Positions 1 to 10,642 of a stretch of 64,000 nucleotides of DNA are shown here, piece by piece. The stretch is taken from assembly GCA_021234155.1 (NCBI GenBank), contig JAJEKV010000011.1, forward strand, positions 3,533,069-3,597,068, written 5' to 3'. The stretch is from Isoetes taiwanensis (taxonomy: Eukaryota; Streptophyta; Lycopodiopsida; Isoetales; Isoetaceae). The notes below the pieces were generated by a model. The model ran no database searches and was not told where the DNA came from. It worked only from the letters and a program-made list of their open reading frames with translations. Made by a program: the position numbers and the translations under genes. The number at the start of each line of letters is the position of its first letter. Position 1 is the stretch's first letter.

Positions 1-370
1 TGAGTTTTGGTATATTCTGTGACAAAAATCAGAACACAGTAACAAAAAATCAGAACTTTGAGAGACTGTTTCTCACTCCTCATAGCTCAGATTTGAGTGA
101 TTTAAATTGCAAGAGAAAGTGCTAAGTGTCTAGTTTTAAATGCATGTGAGATCACTCAAAACCGATCAGCACCACTCAAGATATTAAAGTCTGAATTTTG
201 TATATTCTTGTGACATCAATTTCTGCACCCACTGTAACAGAAAATCAGCCAAGTTTGAGAGGCTATTTCTCACTCCTCAGAGATCGGATTTGTGTGATTT
301 TGATTGCAAAAGAAAGAGACCGAAGTATACTTCTAGATCAAAATGAAATCGCTCCAAATAGATTGGTAGA
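1..370. repeat. Tandem duplication, period about 190 bp
   Basis: Two degenerate units lie head to tail (about 1-185 and 186-370). Both contain the series 'tatattctgtgac', 'gagaggctatttctcactcctca' and 'gatttgtgtgattt..attgcaa(a)agaaag', and both end in 'ctcaagatat'. Open frames across it are short and look random. It could be part of an LTR or a satellite remnant. Confidence 0.6.
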
Positions 371-879
371 ACTCAAGATATCAATGTCTGAGTGCTCGTC
401 AATTTTCCCATTTGGGGAAAAAAAAAAACGTAGATATAGGATACAACATTAGAGATGCATAATACATTGAAAGAATGGAACAAAAATACTCTTAAGAAAA
501 ACAAAGAGTAATCAGATTGTCTCTTCTCACTTGATTTGAATCCTAAAAAGCTTCTTAGGTTAAATGGATGCTTTCAAGAGAGCTGCCCACAATTCAATCT
601 CAATGCAGCAGAGATTGAATTATCAATCTAAATCAAATTGCAATAAAACATTGTTAATTCACCTATGATTTCTATGCCGATTTGAACTCTAATTTGTGTT
701 CTTATACTGCATTGAAAAAGAGAAACTCCATCAATCTTGTCCCGCCAATGGAGTTCCCGCCCTTGAAGATCCTCGTCAGCGATCCTTACCATTTCGGAGA
801 TCTCCCACCGCGGGATCATCCATCTCATCGATCCTTACCTCCACGGAATGATCCATCCTATTTCTGGAGTAACAACCCC
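371..879. other. Intergenic stretch without a recognisable gene
   Basis: AT-rich sequence with short open frames. The plus-strand frame at 682-963 encodes a Pro/Arg-rich 93-residue peptide that runs into the transposon end at 880-983, so I do not treat it as a gene. Confidence 0.5.
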
Positions 880-983
880 CCGAGGTCGTTGAATGAAAAA
901 GCACTCGAGGGTAAAGCACCTAAAGCACTTAAAGCACTTGTCCGGATAGTGCTTTCTGGGTAGCATTACCATATTTACACCCA
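880..983. mobile_element. Detached terminal segment of an element-1-like TIR transposon
   Basis: The segment ends in tttacaccc. It shares its order of motifs with the right end of element 1 at 17.43-17.49 kb: AAGCACTTG, GTCCGGA, GTGNTTTCTG, TACC, then CACCC. About 30 of the last 43 bases match by eye. The opposite end was not found, so this may be a solo end or a non-autonomous relative. Confidence 0.55.
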
Positions 984-1004
984 TGAGTCAATGTGATGCT
1001 AGTA

Positions 1005-1655
1005 TTTTCAAGTGGTGACATGAGTCAATGTGATGCTAGTGCATATAAATTGCATACTTTAGGCAATTCTTTGACTTTTATTGCTTCCCTTAGGAATTTT
1101 GCACTTTCTCTCTCCATTTTGACTTCTAGTGAGAGAATTTGACCCTAGACAATAGAGGTGGCCAAATTGAGTGGAATTTTTTGATTTTACAATATGGTGG
1201 TGGTATGGTGGGTGTGTGAGGTGAGAATAATGTATGAAAGAGATGCTTTGACTAGAAAAAATCCCCTAAGCCAATTTGCTATAGGAAACGAGGCTAGGCA
1301 TGGCATTTGAAGTCATGTGGGAATTTTTGCATGGAAAAAGAGATGAAGGGGTCAAGATAAGGATCATATGAAATAGTCATGCCAAGAACTCAAAAGAAAT
1401 ATCACATACCAAGAACACTCAAGGGGTCTTCCAAACTTCATATTTGCTTTGCTTGAATCACCTTCTCTAGCATACTTGTGTGATCTTTTCATTAATGTCT
1501 TCACCTTGGTCTTCAAGTGTCCACTTTATAATCTCTCGGGATATGTTCTCTTCAAATCAATGGTGTTTGTGTATCTGTGTTCAAATCAATATGCAAGCAT
1601 AAGTAAATCAATGTGAATCTTGCTCTTCTATGCTGCCATAGCGTGACAGCATCAT
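1005..1655. repeat. Dispersed repeat, uninterrupted copy A
   Basis: This block matches 9508-9800 followed by 17495-17825 (copy B) at high identity. Shared landmarks are 'tttaggcaattctttgactttt', 'gaatttgaccctaga', 'aaaatcccctaagccaatttgctatagga' and 'caatatgcaagcataagtaaatcaatgtgaat'. Copy A shows what copy B looked like before element 1 inserted, except that A has about 20 extra bases near 1300-1318. The repeat could be an LTR of an older element, but no coding content supports that. Confidence 0.8.
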
Positions 1656-2412
1656 GCCAAACAAAAGAACAGGCTGGCCCCCCAGCCTCTTTGTTTTTGC
1701 AAATGATCAAAGTAGAATTCCTGCCAGTTGCCAATATGGAGATATTTATGGCAGCTTAATGAACCTGCAATGGATTAAAATAAGAGGGTGTTGGCAAATG
1801 ATCAAGTATGTGTTTGTGAATGTGGAAAACAGGTGAACCTGCATGACAAGTGTGATTGTTAATAGAGAAAATGAAGTGCTGGATGGGAGTATGATAGCAG
1901 TCTAGTGGATTTAGTGGGAAATCATTGATCTGAAGTATCTCAAATGGATCATGGGCAACTCTTGAGCAGATTATTCTGGAATGAATGTATGAGACTGCAC
2001 CTGCATGTCACAATATATTTATTAGCACAATGAGCTGCTATTATGGTGGGGATAGCAGCAGTTATGAGTATGGAGAGATATAGAGGAAAGTGTGTGAATA
2101 TGATAAACGTGACTGCAAATTCAGAATGCACCTCCATGGAAATCAGAACTTAAGCAATAAGAACACTCCATTTGAGCTTTGAACAAGCTGACACCTGCAG
2201 TAATCTCTCTGTCTTTGCATTAGTTTCAGCAGTGAAGACCTCGAATATAAAAGTTTCAGCTAAATAACTTCTTTGATTTAAAATACAAACTATTTCCTAA
2301 ACACACTTGCATTATTTTTTGTCCTTTTCTTCTTTTTTTTTTTTATGTTTTGCAATCATATCTAGTTCAAAAGCAAACGAGACTAACCTACCTACAAATT
2401 CTAAACAAACTT
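1656..2412. other. Intergenic stretch; polypyrimidine tract of the adjacent retroelement
   Basis: No gene is visible. Positions 2315-2344 form a nearly pure T/C run, which on the minus strand reads as an A/G run about 70 bp past the integrase end. That is the expected place for the polypurine tract of the minus-strand Ty3/gypsy element. I could not align the sequence to its left with the right-hand flank, so the left LTR is unproven. Confidence 0.45.
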
Positions 2413-3435
2413 TTAACTAAATAAACTTAAGGCAATATGCTGTTGCCAGTACCCCTTCAAGTGCAAGATGTTGATGGGATTTAACAGCTCTCTGCCATCA
2501 AGTACATCCCTCAACCAATAGGAGTCTTTACCTGCCTTCCCAATTACTTCAAAAGGTCCTTCCCAAAGGTTCTTAAACTTTGCTGCTATATCTTCCCTTG
2601 CCTTGTTCCATTTTAGAACCAATTCACCTGATTTGAGAGTGCCGTGGAGATTATAGGCAACCTTGAATGCTGCTATGTCTTTGGCTTTCTTGATCAGAAA
2701 TGCATTCTCAGCTTCATACCTGTGTAAAACCTTGTTGGTTGACTCAGCTTGACCATTTCCTTGAGGGTAGTATGCTGAGCTTTTAGTGTGCTTGACCTTG
2801 AGAGTAGCTAGCAACAAGGCAATAGTTTGGCTCATGAATTGACTTCCCCTATCAGAGACAATTTTAAAAGGGATCCCAAATCGAGCGCAAATATTCTCAT
2901 GGAGAAATCTTGATGTGGTGTAGGCATTTGCCTCTCTAAGTGGAACTGCTTCAACCCATTTTATGAAATAATCAGTAGCCACAATAAATTGGTGCTAAGA
3001 ATCAAGTCCCCATGTTTGAAATAGCCCTGGAGAAGTTATGGCTGTGGGAGGAGCTGGTTGCAATATCCTTTTTCCAAAAATTTGGCATTTGTGACAACAT
3101 TTAATGACACTATAGCAATCTTTAAAAAGGGTAGGCCAGAAATATCCAAACGTTAAGATTTTCTTTGCAGTTGTATCAACAGCAAAGTGTCCACCACAGA
3201 TACCTTCATGACAAGCTTCAATGATCATTTTGGCTTCTCCAGGATCCACACATCTCAGCAACGCTCCTTCCTTGTCAACTTTGCACAATACTTCTCCAAT
3301 CAATCTGAATTTCTTGCATTTCCCTTTGAATCTTCTTTCTTGACTGCTACTCATGTCTTTTGGCAACTCATTGTTCTCTAAATGGTTCCTGACGTCAAAC
3401 TGCCAATCCAAATCTTTTTCATGAAAAGCAATCAA
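2413..3435 (-). pseudogene. Integrase (zinc finger plus DD35E core), broken
   Basis: The upstream part (2995-3435) carries an HHCC-type finger, seen as CHEGICGGH followed by CHKC. The core (2413-2982) shows TDYF, SDRGSQ and GQAEST. The second Asp and the Glu are separated by exactly 35 residues, as in retroviral-type integrases. A C-terminal basic segment with 'NLWEGPF' follows, as in gypsy integrases. An in-frame TAG near 2990, just before the first catalytic Asp, splits the frame and several residues of the usual linker are missing. The enzyme would have inserted the cDNA copy into chromosomes; this copy is dead. Confidence 0.92.
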
Positions 3436-3458
3436 GTTAGTAACATAATCAGTCTCAT

Positions 3459-4640
3459 TTAATCCCTCTTGATCCTCGTGTTCAAAAAAGCATAAGGTAA
3501 ATATGAACTAGGATTTTCAACTAAATTTACCACCTTGACACTAATATTATAAGCCTGAATCTTGCAAGCCCATCTACATAACTTGGCCTTCGATTGTTTT
3601 TTTGAAAAAGGAAGGGATAAAGGATTTTGCTTCATGTAAACTTGAGTGTGATTGTTTTGCAAAGATGACCTTGTCTATCTATTAGGAACATTAATGCAGC
3701 TGCACTCTTCTCAAGTCTGGGATATCTCAACTCAGTATCAGACCACATCTTGCTGGCAAAAGAGATAACATGGTCCTCCTGGAGTAATGCCACACCAATT
3801 GTATTTTTTATAACACTGATGTAGGCTTTAAAGGGTTTCTCAAAGTCTGGGAGCTTCAGTAAGAATAACAGATAGCATTAATGATTGTATCAAAAGATTC
3901 TTGGCATGTCTCATTCCAATCAACTAAAATGTGCTTGCTCTCAATCTTTAAGAATTTTTCGGCATTTGTGAGGTTAGAAATTGGACTTATGGTGTGTGAA
4001 AAATGAGGAACATACATTCTCAAAAAGCTAGTCATTCCCAAGAGGCTTTTTACCTGTTTAAGTGTTTTAGGAGGAGCAAGTTTCTTCAAAGCCTCTATTT
4101 TATTCTCTGCAACCTGAATACCCTTTGTGGATACTTCATGCCCCAGCAAGTCTCCTTTTTAGTATAAAAGACACACTTCTTTGGATTTAGGCTAACGTCT
4201 TCTTTTCTGAATAAAGCAAATAATTTTGTTAGACAATCAAAGTGGTCTTTACAAGAAGTACCTAAGCAAAGATCATCCAAGAAAACACGAAATGCTGTTG
4301 GAGGCATATCCTTGAAGATAGTGTCCATGGCTCTCTGAAAGGTTGCTGATGCATTCATCAATCCAAAAGGCATTCTCCTCATTGCAAATGTTCCCCATGG
4401 TGTGATGAAAGAAGTCTTTGGCTGATCTTCTTCTTAAATGCTTATTTGATTAAAACCTGAGAAACCATATAAGAAAGAATAGATCTCTTTCCCTGCAACA
4501 ACATGTAACACTTCTTCCAAGAAAAGCAAAGGGTAACAGTCTTTGATAGTAGCCTAATTCAAATCCTTATAATCAATGCAAATTCTTATGGTTTTGTTTT
4601 TCTTTTCAGCATGTACAATGCAAGATAACCATTCTGGATT
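3459..4640 (-). pseudogene. Reverse transcriptase palm and RNase H remnants
   Basis: The block at 4095-4382 has the RT core: RRMPFGLMNASATFQRAMD, then FLDD in place of the usual YMDD, then LNPKKC. The continuation 3856-4149 (LGHEVSTKGI... LLGMTSFLRMYVPHF) is the RT connection in a shifted frame. The downstream 3459-3662 peptide retains the gypsy RNase H motif 'LCRWACKIQAYN' but little else. RNA-templated DNA synthesis was its function. The sequence is scattered over at least three frames, so it is a pseudogene. Confidence 0.9.
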
Positions 4641-4669
4641 CACTATTTCTGAGATCACACCAGCATCTT

Positions 4670-5569
4670 TCATTTATATAATTCTTCCTTGATCAAGCCA
4701 AGCAAAGATGCATTTATTCTCCTAAGCTTTTGCACAATAGGTTTCATGCCTTCTTTGATCTTTATTTCAAACTCACACACTCCTTTATCAACACCAACCA
4801 GTTCAGTGTAATCCCAGGGAAACACATCTTTCCATTCATCAAAAAAATTAGTAACAAAAGACTCATCATCCTCTTTGAATAAATCCCCAATATATGAAAT
4901 TCTATTTGGACCCTTTTTATTCACTTTTACCTCTTTTACCTGTTTTTCCTCACTTGCATTGATTACCAAGATAGGATAGAGTTGTTGCAGATCATCCATT
5001 TCCAAGTCTTCTTCTTGAATTGCTCCCTTAGCTAAATGTTTGAGTAGAACACTTCTGCACAATGCATCAGCCTCACAATTTTGCTCTCTTGGCACATGGC
5101 ATAATTTCCAAGATTTGAAGTTAGTCAATTCTCCCAAAGCTTTCTCTCTTAGCAAAATCATGTCTTCATTTTTTGCTTGATATTCACCCAATATCTGTCT
5201 ACAAACAAGCTGTGAATCTCCAAAGATAACAATCTCGTTAATGTTCAAATTCTTGGCTTCTTGAAGTCCAGCTATTAGAGTCTTGTATTCTGCCATGTTT
5301 GAGGTTATATTTGGAAAAATCCTGCCTACTTTTGTAAGCAACCTATTATAAGAATCTTTAAGAATAGCAGCAGAAGAGGCCACACTTAACCTCTTTGAAA
5401 CACCACCATCAGACCACAAATACGCAAAGTCTTCTCTTTTTGAAAGATTTACCTCTATAGGGAGTTCTGAATTTGAAAATTGATTATGTGTAGCTAGCTC
5501 ATATTCTCCACAGGGATTTGGTACAAGAATATTTTCTTCAATGAAATTCAAAGCCTCAAATTCTTCCAC
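4670..5569 (-). pseudogene. RNase H-like domain followed by RT N-terminus
   Basis: About residues 45-175 form an RNase H type-1 fold. WSDGG, the helix containing NMAEYKTLIAGL, FGDSQLV and CEADALCR supply the D-E-D-D metal ligands. After an acidic linker, the C-terminal 60 residues (WKDVFPWDY... KLRR... KEELYK) are the start of gypsy RT. In plant Tat-type elements the extra 'archaeal-like' RNase H normally sits after RT-RH. Here it precedes RT in one open frame, so this is not an assembly join of two frames. The 299-codon frame is the longest of the element. Confidence 0.85.
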
Positions 5570-5583
5570 CTTATTGTAGAGTG

Positions 5584-6434
5584 TTACTCTCTTTTACCAT
5601 TTGAAATAGTACACTCTCCTCTTGACCACACAGGTCTTGCATCTACTGTTGATAACCATTTCCTTCCTAAGAGCAGATCATAAATATCTGACTTCTCATC
5701 TATTCCTTCAAAGGCAACAACCACAAAGTTAACAGCAACAATTATCCCCTCCACATCAATTGGTACATTGCTAACTATTCCCATGGGGTTAATTTTGGTG
5801 TTTGAGAATGATTTTAAGACCATGGGAGCCTTCTTGTCTATTTCAAGGCCACAGAATCTCATAATATGATGAGGCATGGCATCACATTAAGTGCTGATCC
5901 TCCATCTAATAGGACTTTGGTCAGAACCTTTTTACCCATTCTAGCAACACATGTAAAGGCTCCTGGATCATAGTCTTCTTGAGTCAAAACATGCTCCTCA
6001 ATATGATTTGTCAGAGCAAATTCATCTTCCTTGGTCACATTTAGAACCTTTTTTCTGTAGGATGGAGCTATTTTCAGCAGGGTTAGCAAATCAACACTAA
6101 TTTTTGAGTTCTTAAGTAGATATTCAAAATCCTCATTCTCTTTATCCTTTTTTAAGCATTTCTGACAAGGGGGAGGAGGTATAACCATATTTTGCTCAAT
6201 TTCTTTGTGTCTCACAGCATTGACTTCCTTATTGACTTGTATTTGCTCTTTGTCTTTTGTCTTGTTCATTCCTCTTGTGTGAACAGCTATGATATCCTCT
6301 TGCTCTTCAATTTCCTGCACAGATATGACAGAAGCACTTTGTTCATTGGCTTTAGACTTCTCTTGTCTAGCAAAATATTCTTTCACACTGCACCTATCTT
6401 CATAATGACCTACTAAAAAGCACAAACAGGGCAT
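5584..6434 (-). pseudogene. Retroviral-type aspartic protease region
   Basis: Two overlapping frames (5859-6434 and 5584-5877) cover this region. The first ends in KVLLDGGSALNVMP, a variant of the DTG/DSG catalytic loop with flanking hydrophobic strands as in gypsy proteases. The second continues with 'LLGRKWL', the usual ILGRxWL-like motif near the protease C-terminus. The N-terminal part is charged and poorly conserved and links to gag. A frame change at about 5860-5877 breaks continuity. Confidence 0.8.
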
Positions 6435-7659
6435 TCCTTACCAAAATGCCCTCTTTTACCACACTTTGTGCAAGGCCTATACCAACAATAATATGATGAG
6501 TGAGTGTTACTCGAGCAATGAGCACATGGAGGATATATTCTCTTCTCATGTTTGGAACTTTTCATTTCTTGAAGTTGTTTGGTCACCTCGATCAGAGTCT
6601 CAGATACTTTAGTTATCTCAGCTCTCACACAAGGGGGGTTCACATAGTTATAGCCGTACAATTTCGGTGAGTGACCCAAAAGGGTTTATTTTGGAGTTGA
6701 ACCATACATATGCTCTTACCTAGGGGGCTTTTTTTAGGTGACTCTGGTTCAATGTGTGGCTGAAATGGGGGTTTTTGGAAGATTTCTAAGACGTATACAA
6801 GGGGGTTTTCGGCGACCTCTTGCACGCACATGAGGTACCCTCTATATGATAGCTGCACCCCCCGGGCTCTCACATCAGCCATAGGACCTTCTGTATCCTC
6901 CACTTTTGATTTCTTCTTATCTTTTTGAACAACATAGATTGGTATAGGTCCTGGTCCCATATACTCCTGTTCATAATTTGGAAAGAAGGGATCATGAGGT
7001 GAGTGCACATCATCAGAAAGATAGGAAATCATATCTGCAATTTCAGTAGCTTTTTTAAAAGCCTTATTTATTGTGTCAAACCCTTCTTGCTTCTGAATTT
7101 TAAGCATCTTCCTGTGTATTCTTGGTCTGCTGCTCAAGCCTCCGATAAATGAAGCTACAACAAGATGTAAGGTATGATTGGGAACCTGATTGATTTGAGA
7201 TTTAACCAAATAAAGATTGAATCTTTCCACATATTGATGCACACTCTCACCATGTTTAATATGAAAAGTTTGCAACTCAAAATTAAATCTTGCGGATCAA
7301 GCAGCTTACCAAATCTTGCCAAGAATTTCTAAACTATTTCATCCCATGAGTTAGCTCCTAAACTCATAACATATTACAACCAAGCTCAACTTCATCATTT
7401 TTGAAACATTTCTTAAACTCAGAAAACTTACAACCTTTCTTGTATCCATATTCCTGATAGTACTCAAAAGTTTTCAAAAAATTGTTGGCATTCATGCTCG
7501 GATCAAATGCGGGGCAGGAATTGGCATATTCAATTCAAAGTAGTGGAAAGGCATACCTGCATTTGCTTGTATACTCACTCCTGGTACTACAGTAGAGGCT
7601 TCATGATTTTCCTGTGCTTCATCATGCTCAGATGTTTCATTGTTTCTTCTGGGAGCCAT
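6413..7659 (-). pseudogene. Gag polyprotein with two CCHC knuckles
   Basis: I place the start at the ATG at 7659 (MAPRRNNE...), just downstream of the primer-binding site. The 6640-7275 frame has the gypsy capsid pattern (HGESVHQYVERF, then an SxPRIHRKM helix). The C-terminal frame 6413-6679 has two CX2CX4HX4C knuckles in tandem (CAHCSSNTHSSYYC and CTKCGKRGHFGKEC) for RNA packaging. At least two frame changes separate these parts, and 7276-7490 lacks a continuous frame. Confidence 0.85.
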
Positions 7660-7680
7660 GAGTTCAAATTCCAGGAAATG

Positions 7681-7698
7681 ATCTCGGTAGGACCTCCA
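7681..7698 (-). other. Primer-binding site, probably tRNA-Gln
   Basis: Read on the minus strand, 18 bases TGGAGGTCCTACCGAGAT begin with the TGG that pairs with a tRNA CCA end. The reverse complement (ATCTCGGTAGGACCTCCA) looks like the 3' end of eukaryotic tRNA-Gln, recalled from memory. It sits 22 bp upstream of the gag ATG. On its other side the LTR edge would be TGTTGAAGG at 7702. Confidence 0.65.
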
Positions 7699-7701
7699 AA
7701 A

Positions 7702-9189
7702 TGTTGAAGGTGTTCCTGGCAAAACCTTCAACCTCGATGGTTTAAAACCTCCAGATTGCTTAAGGCCTCCAGGTTTCAATCACTTTTCCAAAATAGAAAA
7801 AAACCTGCCTCACAAAAGTTGATGCCAAATGCAAACAAACAAGGATTTGCTCATAATTACTGGTGCCAAAGTTGCTCAAGATCTTGAAGAATACTGGGTA
7901 GAAGGTCAGTTGTCTAATGATCAGTGCAAATCATTCAATTATGCATCTCTGATTGAGTCAAAAGTTGGTCAATATCCCTGGCAGAGAGTGATTTTCTGTA
8001 AATTTCAAAAGATAGATCTTTTTTGTGTTTTGATGCTTGAATCTTCTTTCTATATGCCTGCACACAACAGTCAAATAGACTTTTTACATAAATGGATGCA
8101 AAATATCCTGGAAACTTAGATTTAGATCAGGCAGACTGTGACAGACTGTGAACAGCAAGCTGAGCTTGGGCAAGTTAGTGGCTTTTCTTTTGTTTTTTGA
8201 ATAAATCCTAATGTTACTTATGCTTCACAATTTGTTTATAGAATGTGCAATCACCTGGATTGTCATTTCACTATTATGCAAGCATCCCTATGCAACTCCC
8301 AATGCAATTATCTCATGCCTACGTGCAAGAACCTACTGCCATATTTTTCATCATGTTAAAGGAAAATTATTCATAAGTATTTCTCCAAGGATCAGATTTT
8401 CATTCATTCAAGATTCACACGGTAATCAAAAAGAATCCCAAGCTCTATGTCTTGGGTACAGGATCAAGTCAAACTTCAGGTCAGGTAATCCAATGAAAAT
8501 ATCAGAGATTCATAGATAATCTGGCACTTGGAAGGCAAATTCAAGCTTAAATCATCAAAACTGATCTTCTTCAAAGAATCGCGATTAGTGTTTCGCCCAA
8601 AAGCCTTTGAAAATCTTCTGTGTAATTTTCCCCCTTCTAAAACGCCCTGTTCCGGCCTGTTCTTGGCAAATCCGGGACAGAATCTTGTCCTTTTTGCTTG
8701 ATTAATGAGTTCTTGGTGTAATATAGGTGGATCCGAAGGTATTTCATCATGATTGAGTTGTTAAATCTAGTTAATTTGACGGATCTTGGCATAATAGAGG
8801 ACTTAGGGTTCTTGAGAAATTGCTCGAAATATCCCACAGGAATTCACAGGAAAGTCAGCCTGGGTTTATAAAGATGAATACAGTTAGCATTATAAAAGTG
8901 ACATGCTACGCCCACGTGGGATTCGGTCCGTTACCGCCCCACACGCCCAGGTGTACCACGTGGCAGCGGGCGATTGGACGGGGAGAATCTACGTTGTGGG
9001 GGGGGGAGATAGGAAAAATTTCTTGTTCATGGAGCTAGGCACATTTCCCAAGAAAACTAAAATAAAGGTCCAAAACAGTCTTTTTTTGAAAATTCTTTTT
9101 TTGCAAAAAGAATCTTTTTTTATGCTTTATACCATGGAAGAATTTTTTTTGCAAAATTAGCTTTTTGACTTTTGGCTCAAAAAGGGGTG
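7702..9189 (-). repeat. Candidate 5' LTR of the gypsy element (right side)
   Basis: The inner edge is TGTTGAAGG at 7702, beside the primer-binding site. The stretch has no convincing protein. It contains GC-rich DNA at 8905-9010 with two palindromic G-box cores (cccaCGTGgg at 8911-8920 and CCACGTGG at 8956-8963) and TATA-like runs near 8866-8900, all plausible U3 elements. The outer edge is not defined and no matching left LTR could be aligned. Confidence 0.4.
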
Positions 9190-9500
9190 TAGAAATGGTG
9201 AGGTGGCAAATAGGCAATGTGAGTTGGCAATATGATGATGACATGGCAAAGAGAGGTGATGAGGTGTCAAACAAGTTGGCAAGGTATATTTTTTCTAGTC
9301 AAAACATATGATGAGGTGGAGGTGATGAATATGACACGTGGGTGGTGATGTGGAAGTGTTGGTGATGATGTGGCAAGATAACATGTCCCCTTAATGGTCT
9401 AAACAACTTATTTTGAAGAATCTTGAAGAAAATGGAATTTTCAATGGGGGTGACATGTGTGTAGTGTGATATGGCAATGGTGATGATGTGTATGATGACT
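9190..9500. repeat. Array of degenerate TGATGA...TGGCAA units
   Basis: Roughly ten spaced copies of variants of (G)GTGATGA(T)GTGGCAA occur, for example gatgaggtggcaa, gatgatgacatggcaa, gatgatgtggcaa and gatgacttggcaa. The spacing varies from 15 to 60 bp. No protein is apparent. Confidence 0.5.
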
Positions 9501-9507
9501 TGGCAAT

Positions 9508-9800
9508 TTTCAAGTGATGACATGGGTCAATTTGATGCTAGTGCATATATATTTAATACTTTAGGCAATTCTTTGACTTTTGTTGCTTCCCTTAGGAATT
9601 TTGCACTTTCTCTCTCCACTTTGACTTCTAGCGAGAGAATTTGACCCTAGACCATGGAGGTGGCCAAATTGAGTGGAATTGTTTTATTTTACAAATATGG
9701 TGGTGGTATGTGGGTGTGTGAGGTGAGAATGATGTATGAAACATATGCTTTGACTAGAAAAAATCCCCTAAGCCAATTTGCTATAGGAAATGAAGGCTAG
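9508..9800. repeat. Dispersed repeat copy B, left half
   Basis: Matches 1005-1300. The similarity stops at 'ggctag', four bases before the first base of element 1. Confidence 0.85.
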
Positions 9801-9863
9801 TGGGGGGTGTAAAATCGCTAGTGGGGTACAACTTTTGGCGAAGCGTTTAAGCACTTTAAGTCT

Positions 9864-10634
9864 TTGAAACTTCATGAGACGTCGAAGCCGATCCACGCCC
9901 TTCTCCCTCCTTTTCCCACAGGCGCGAAAACTCGGATCGGTGTTTCAGCTTTGTTGATGATGGAGGCATGGGGAGCGGATGATTTTCACACCATCGAGGT
10001 GCAGCAATTGGGGGTGAAGCCCCATGAGGAAAAAGCTTGGTTGGAAAATAATGTCACGGATCGAGATTGGGATTCTGTTTGGACAAAGAAGTTGAACAAG
10101 GGAAAGATAAAATGGCACTGTGCAAAGGAGCATCTTCAAGAGAAGTTGGAAACACTCTGCCGAAAAATCTACAAGAATTGTCACAACAAAGAAGTAAGAA
10201 AGCAACTAGCCCTTGCTTTTGCGTTTGAAAATTGCACTAGATCAATACTTGCACCCGAGGAACACAAAGTAAACTGGGCTGCATTTGCTGTGCAATGTCA
10301 AAGATACCACAACAATAGACAAGTAAAAAGCAGAGGCGGATGTTGTAGCACATGTTAGGAAAAGCTGAAATGAAGGCAAAGCCAAAGGTGGGTCTTTCTT
10401 GGATCAAATGAGATCAGTGCATGTGATGAAAACATAAAAACCTTAGAGAATGCAGTACAGGAGATTGGAAAATCAGTTTTACTTATCACAAAGAATCTGG
10501 AAGCAGTAGGAAGTGAGCTGAAAGGCAATGAGAAGGCCTCTGAATTACAGAAAATGATGTTGGAAGAGGCTGAAAACAGTTTAAGACAGGCCACAAATGA
10601 TTTGGCTACAAAAGCGGGAGGAGTTCAAGCTTAA
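9864..10634 (+). pseudogene. N-terminal part of the element-1 plus-strand gene, coiled coil
   Basis: The first frame (9864-10358) encodes about 160 residues with no domain I recognise. It has a helical, Lys/Glu-rich stretch and ends in a Cys cluster where the frame is lost. In a second frame 10403-10634 encodes an amphipathic helix (VQEIGKSVLLITKNLEAVGS... LQKMMLEEAENSLRQATNDL) typical of a coiled coil. The two are probably one protein separated by a frameshift near 10360. It lies directly inside the left TIR and reads toward the phosphatase-like region. Confidence 0.5.
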
Positions 10635-10642
10635 TCCAACAT

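Larger units (their letters stand above)
2413..7701 (-). mobile_element. Degenerate Ty3/gypsy LTR retrotransposon, internal region
   Basis: On the minus strand the order is primer-binding site, gag with two CCHC knuckles, aspartic protease, an RNase H-like block, reverse transcriptase, a degenerate RNase H, an HHCC zinc finger and a DD35E integrase. RT, RH and INT in that order define Ty3/gypsy. The placement of a complete RNase H-like block between PR and RT is unusual. Multiple stops and frame changes show the copy is no longer autonomous. The parts are described separately. Confidence 0.93.

Noticed and set aside
2996-6416. Plus-strand open frames within the gypsy region
   Set aside because: They are antisense shadows of the protease and integrase reading frames.
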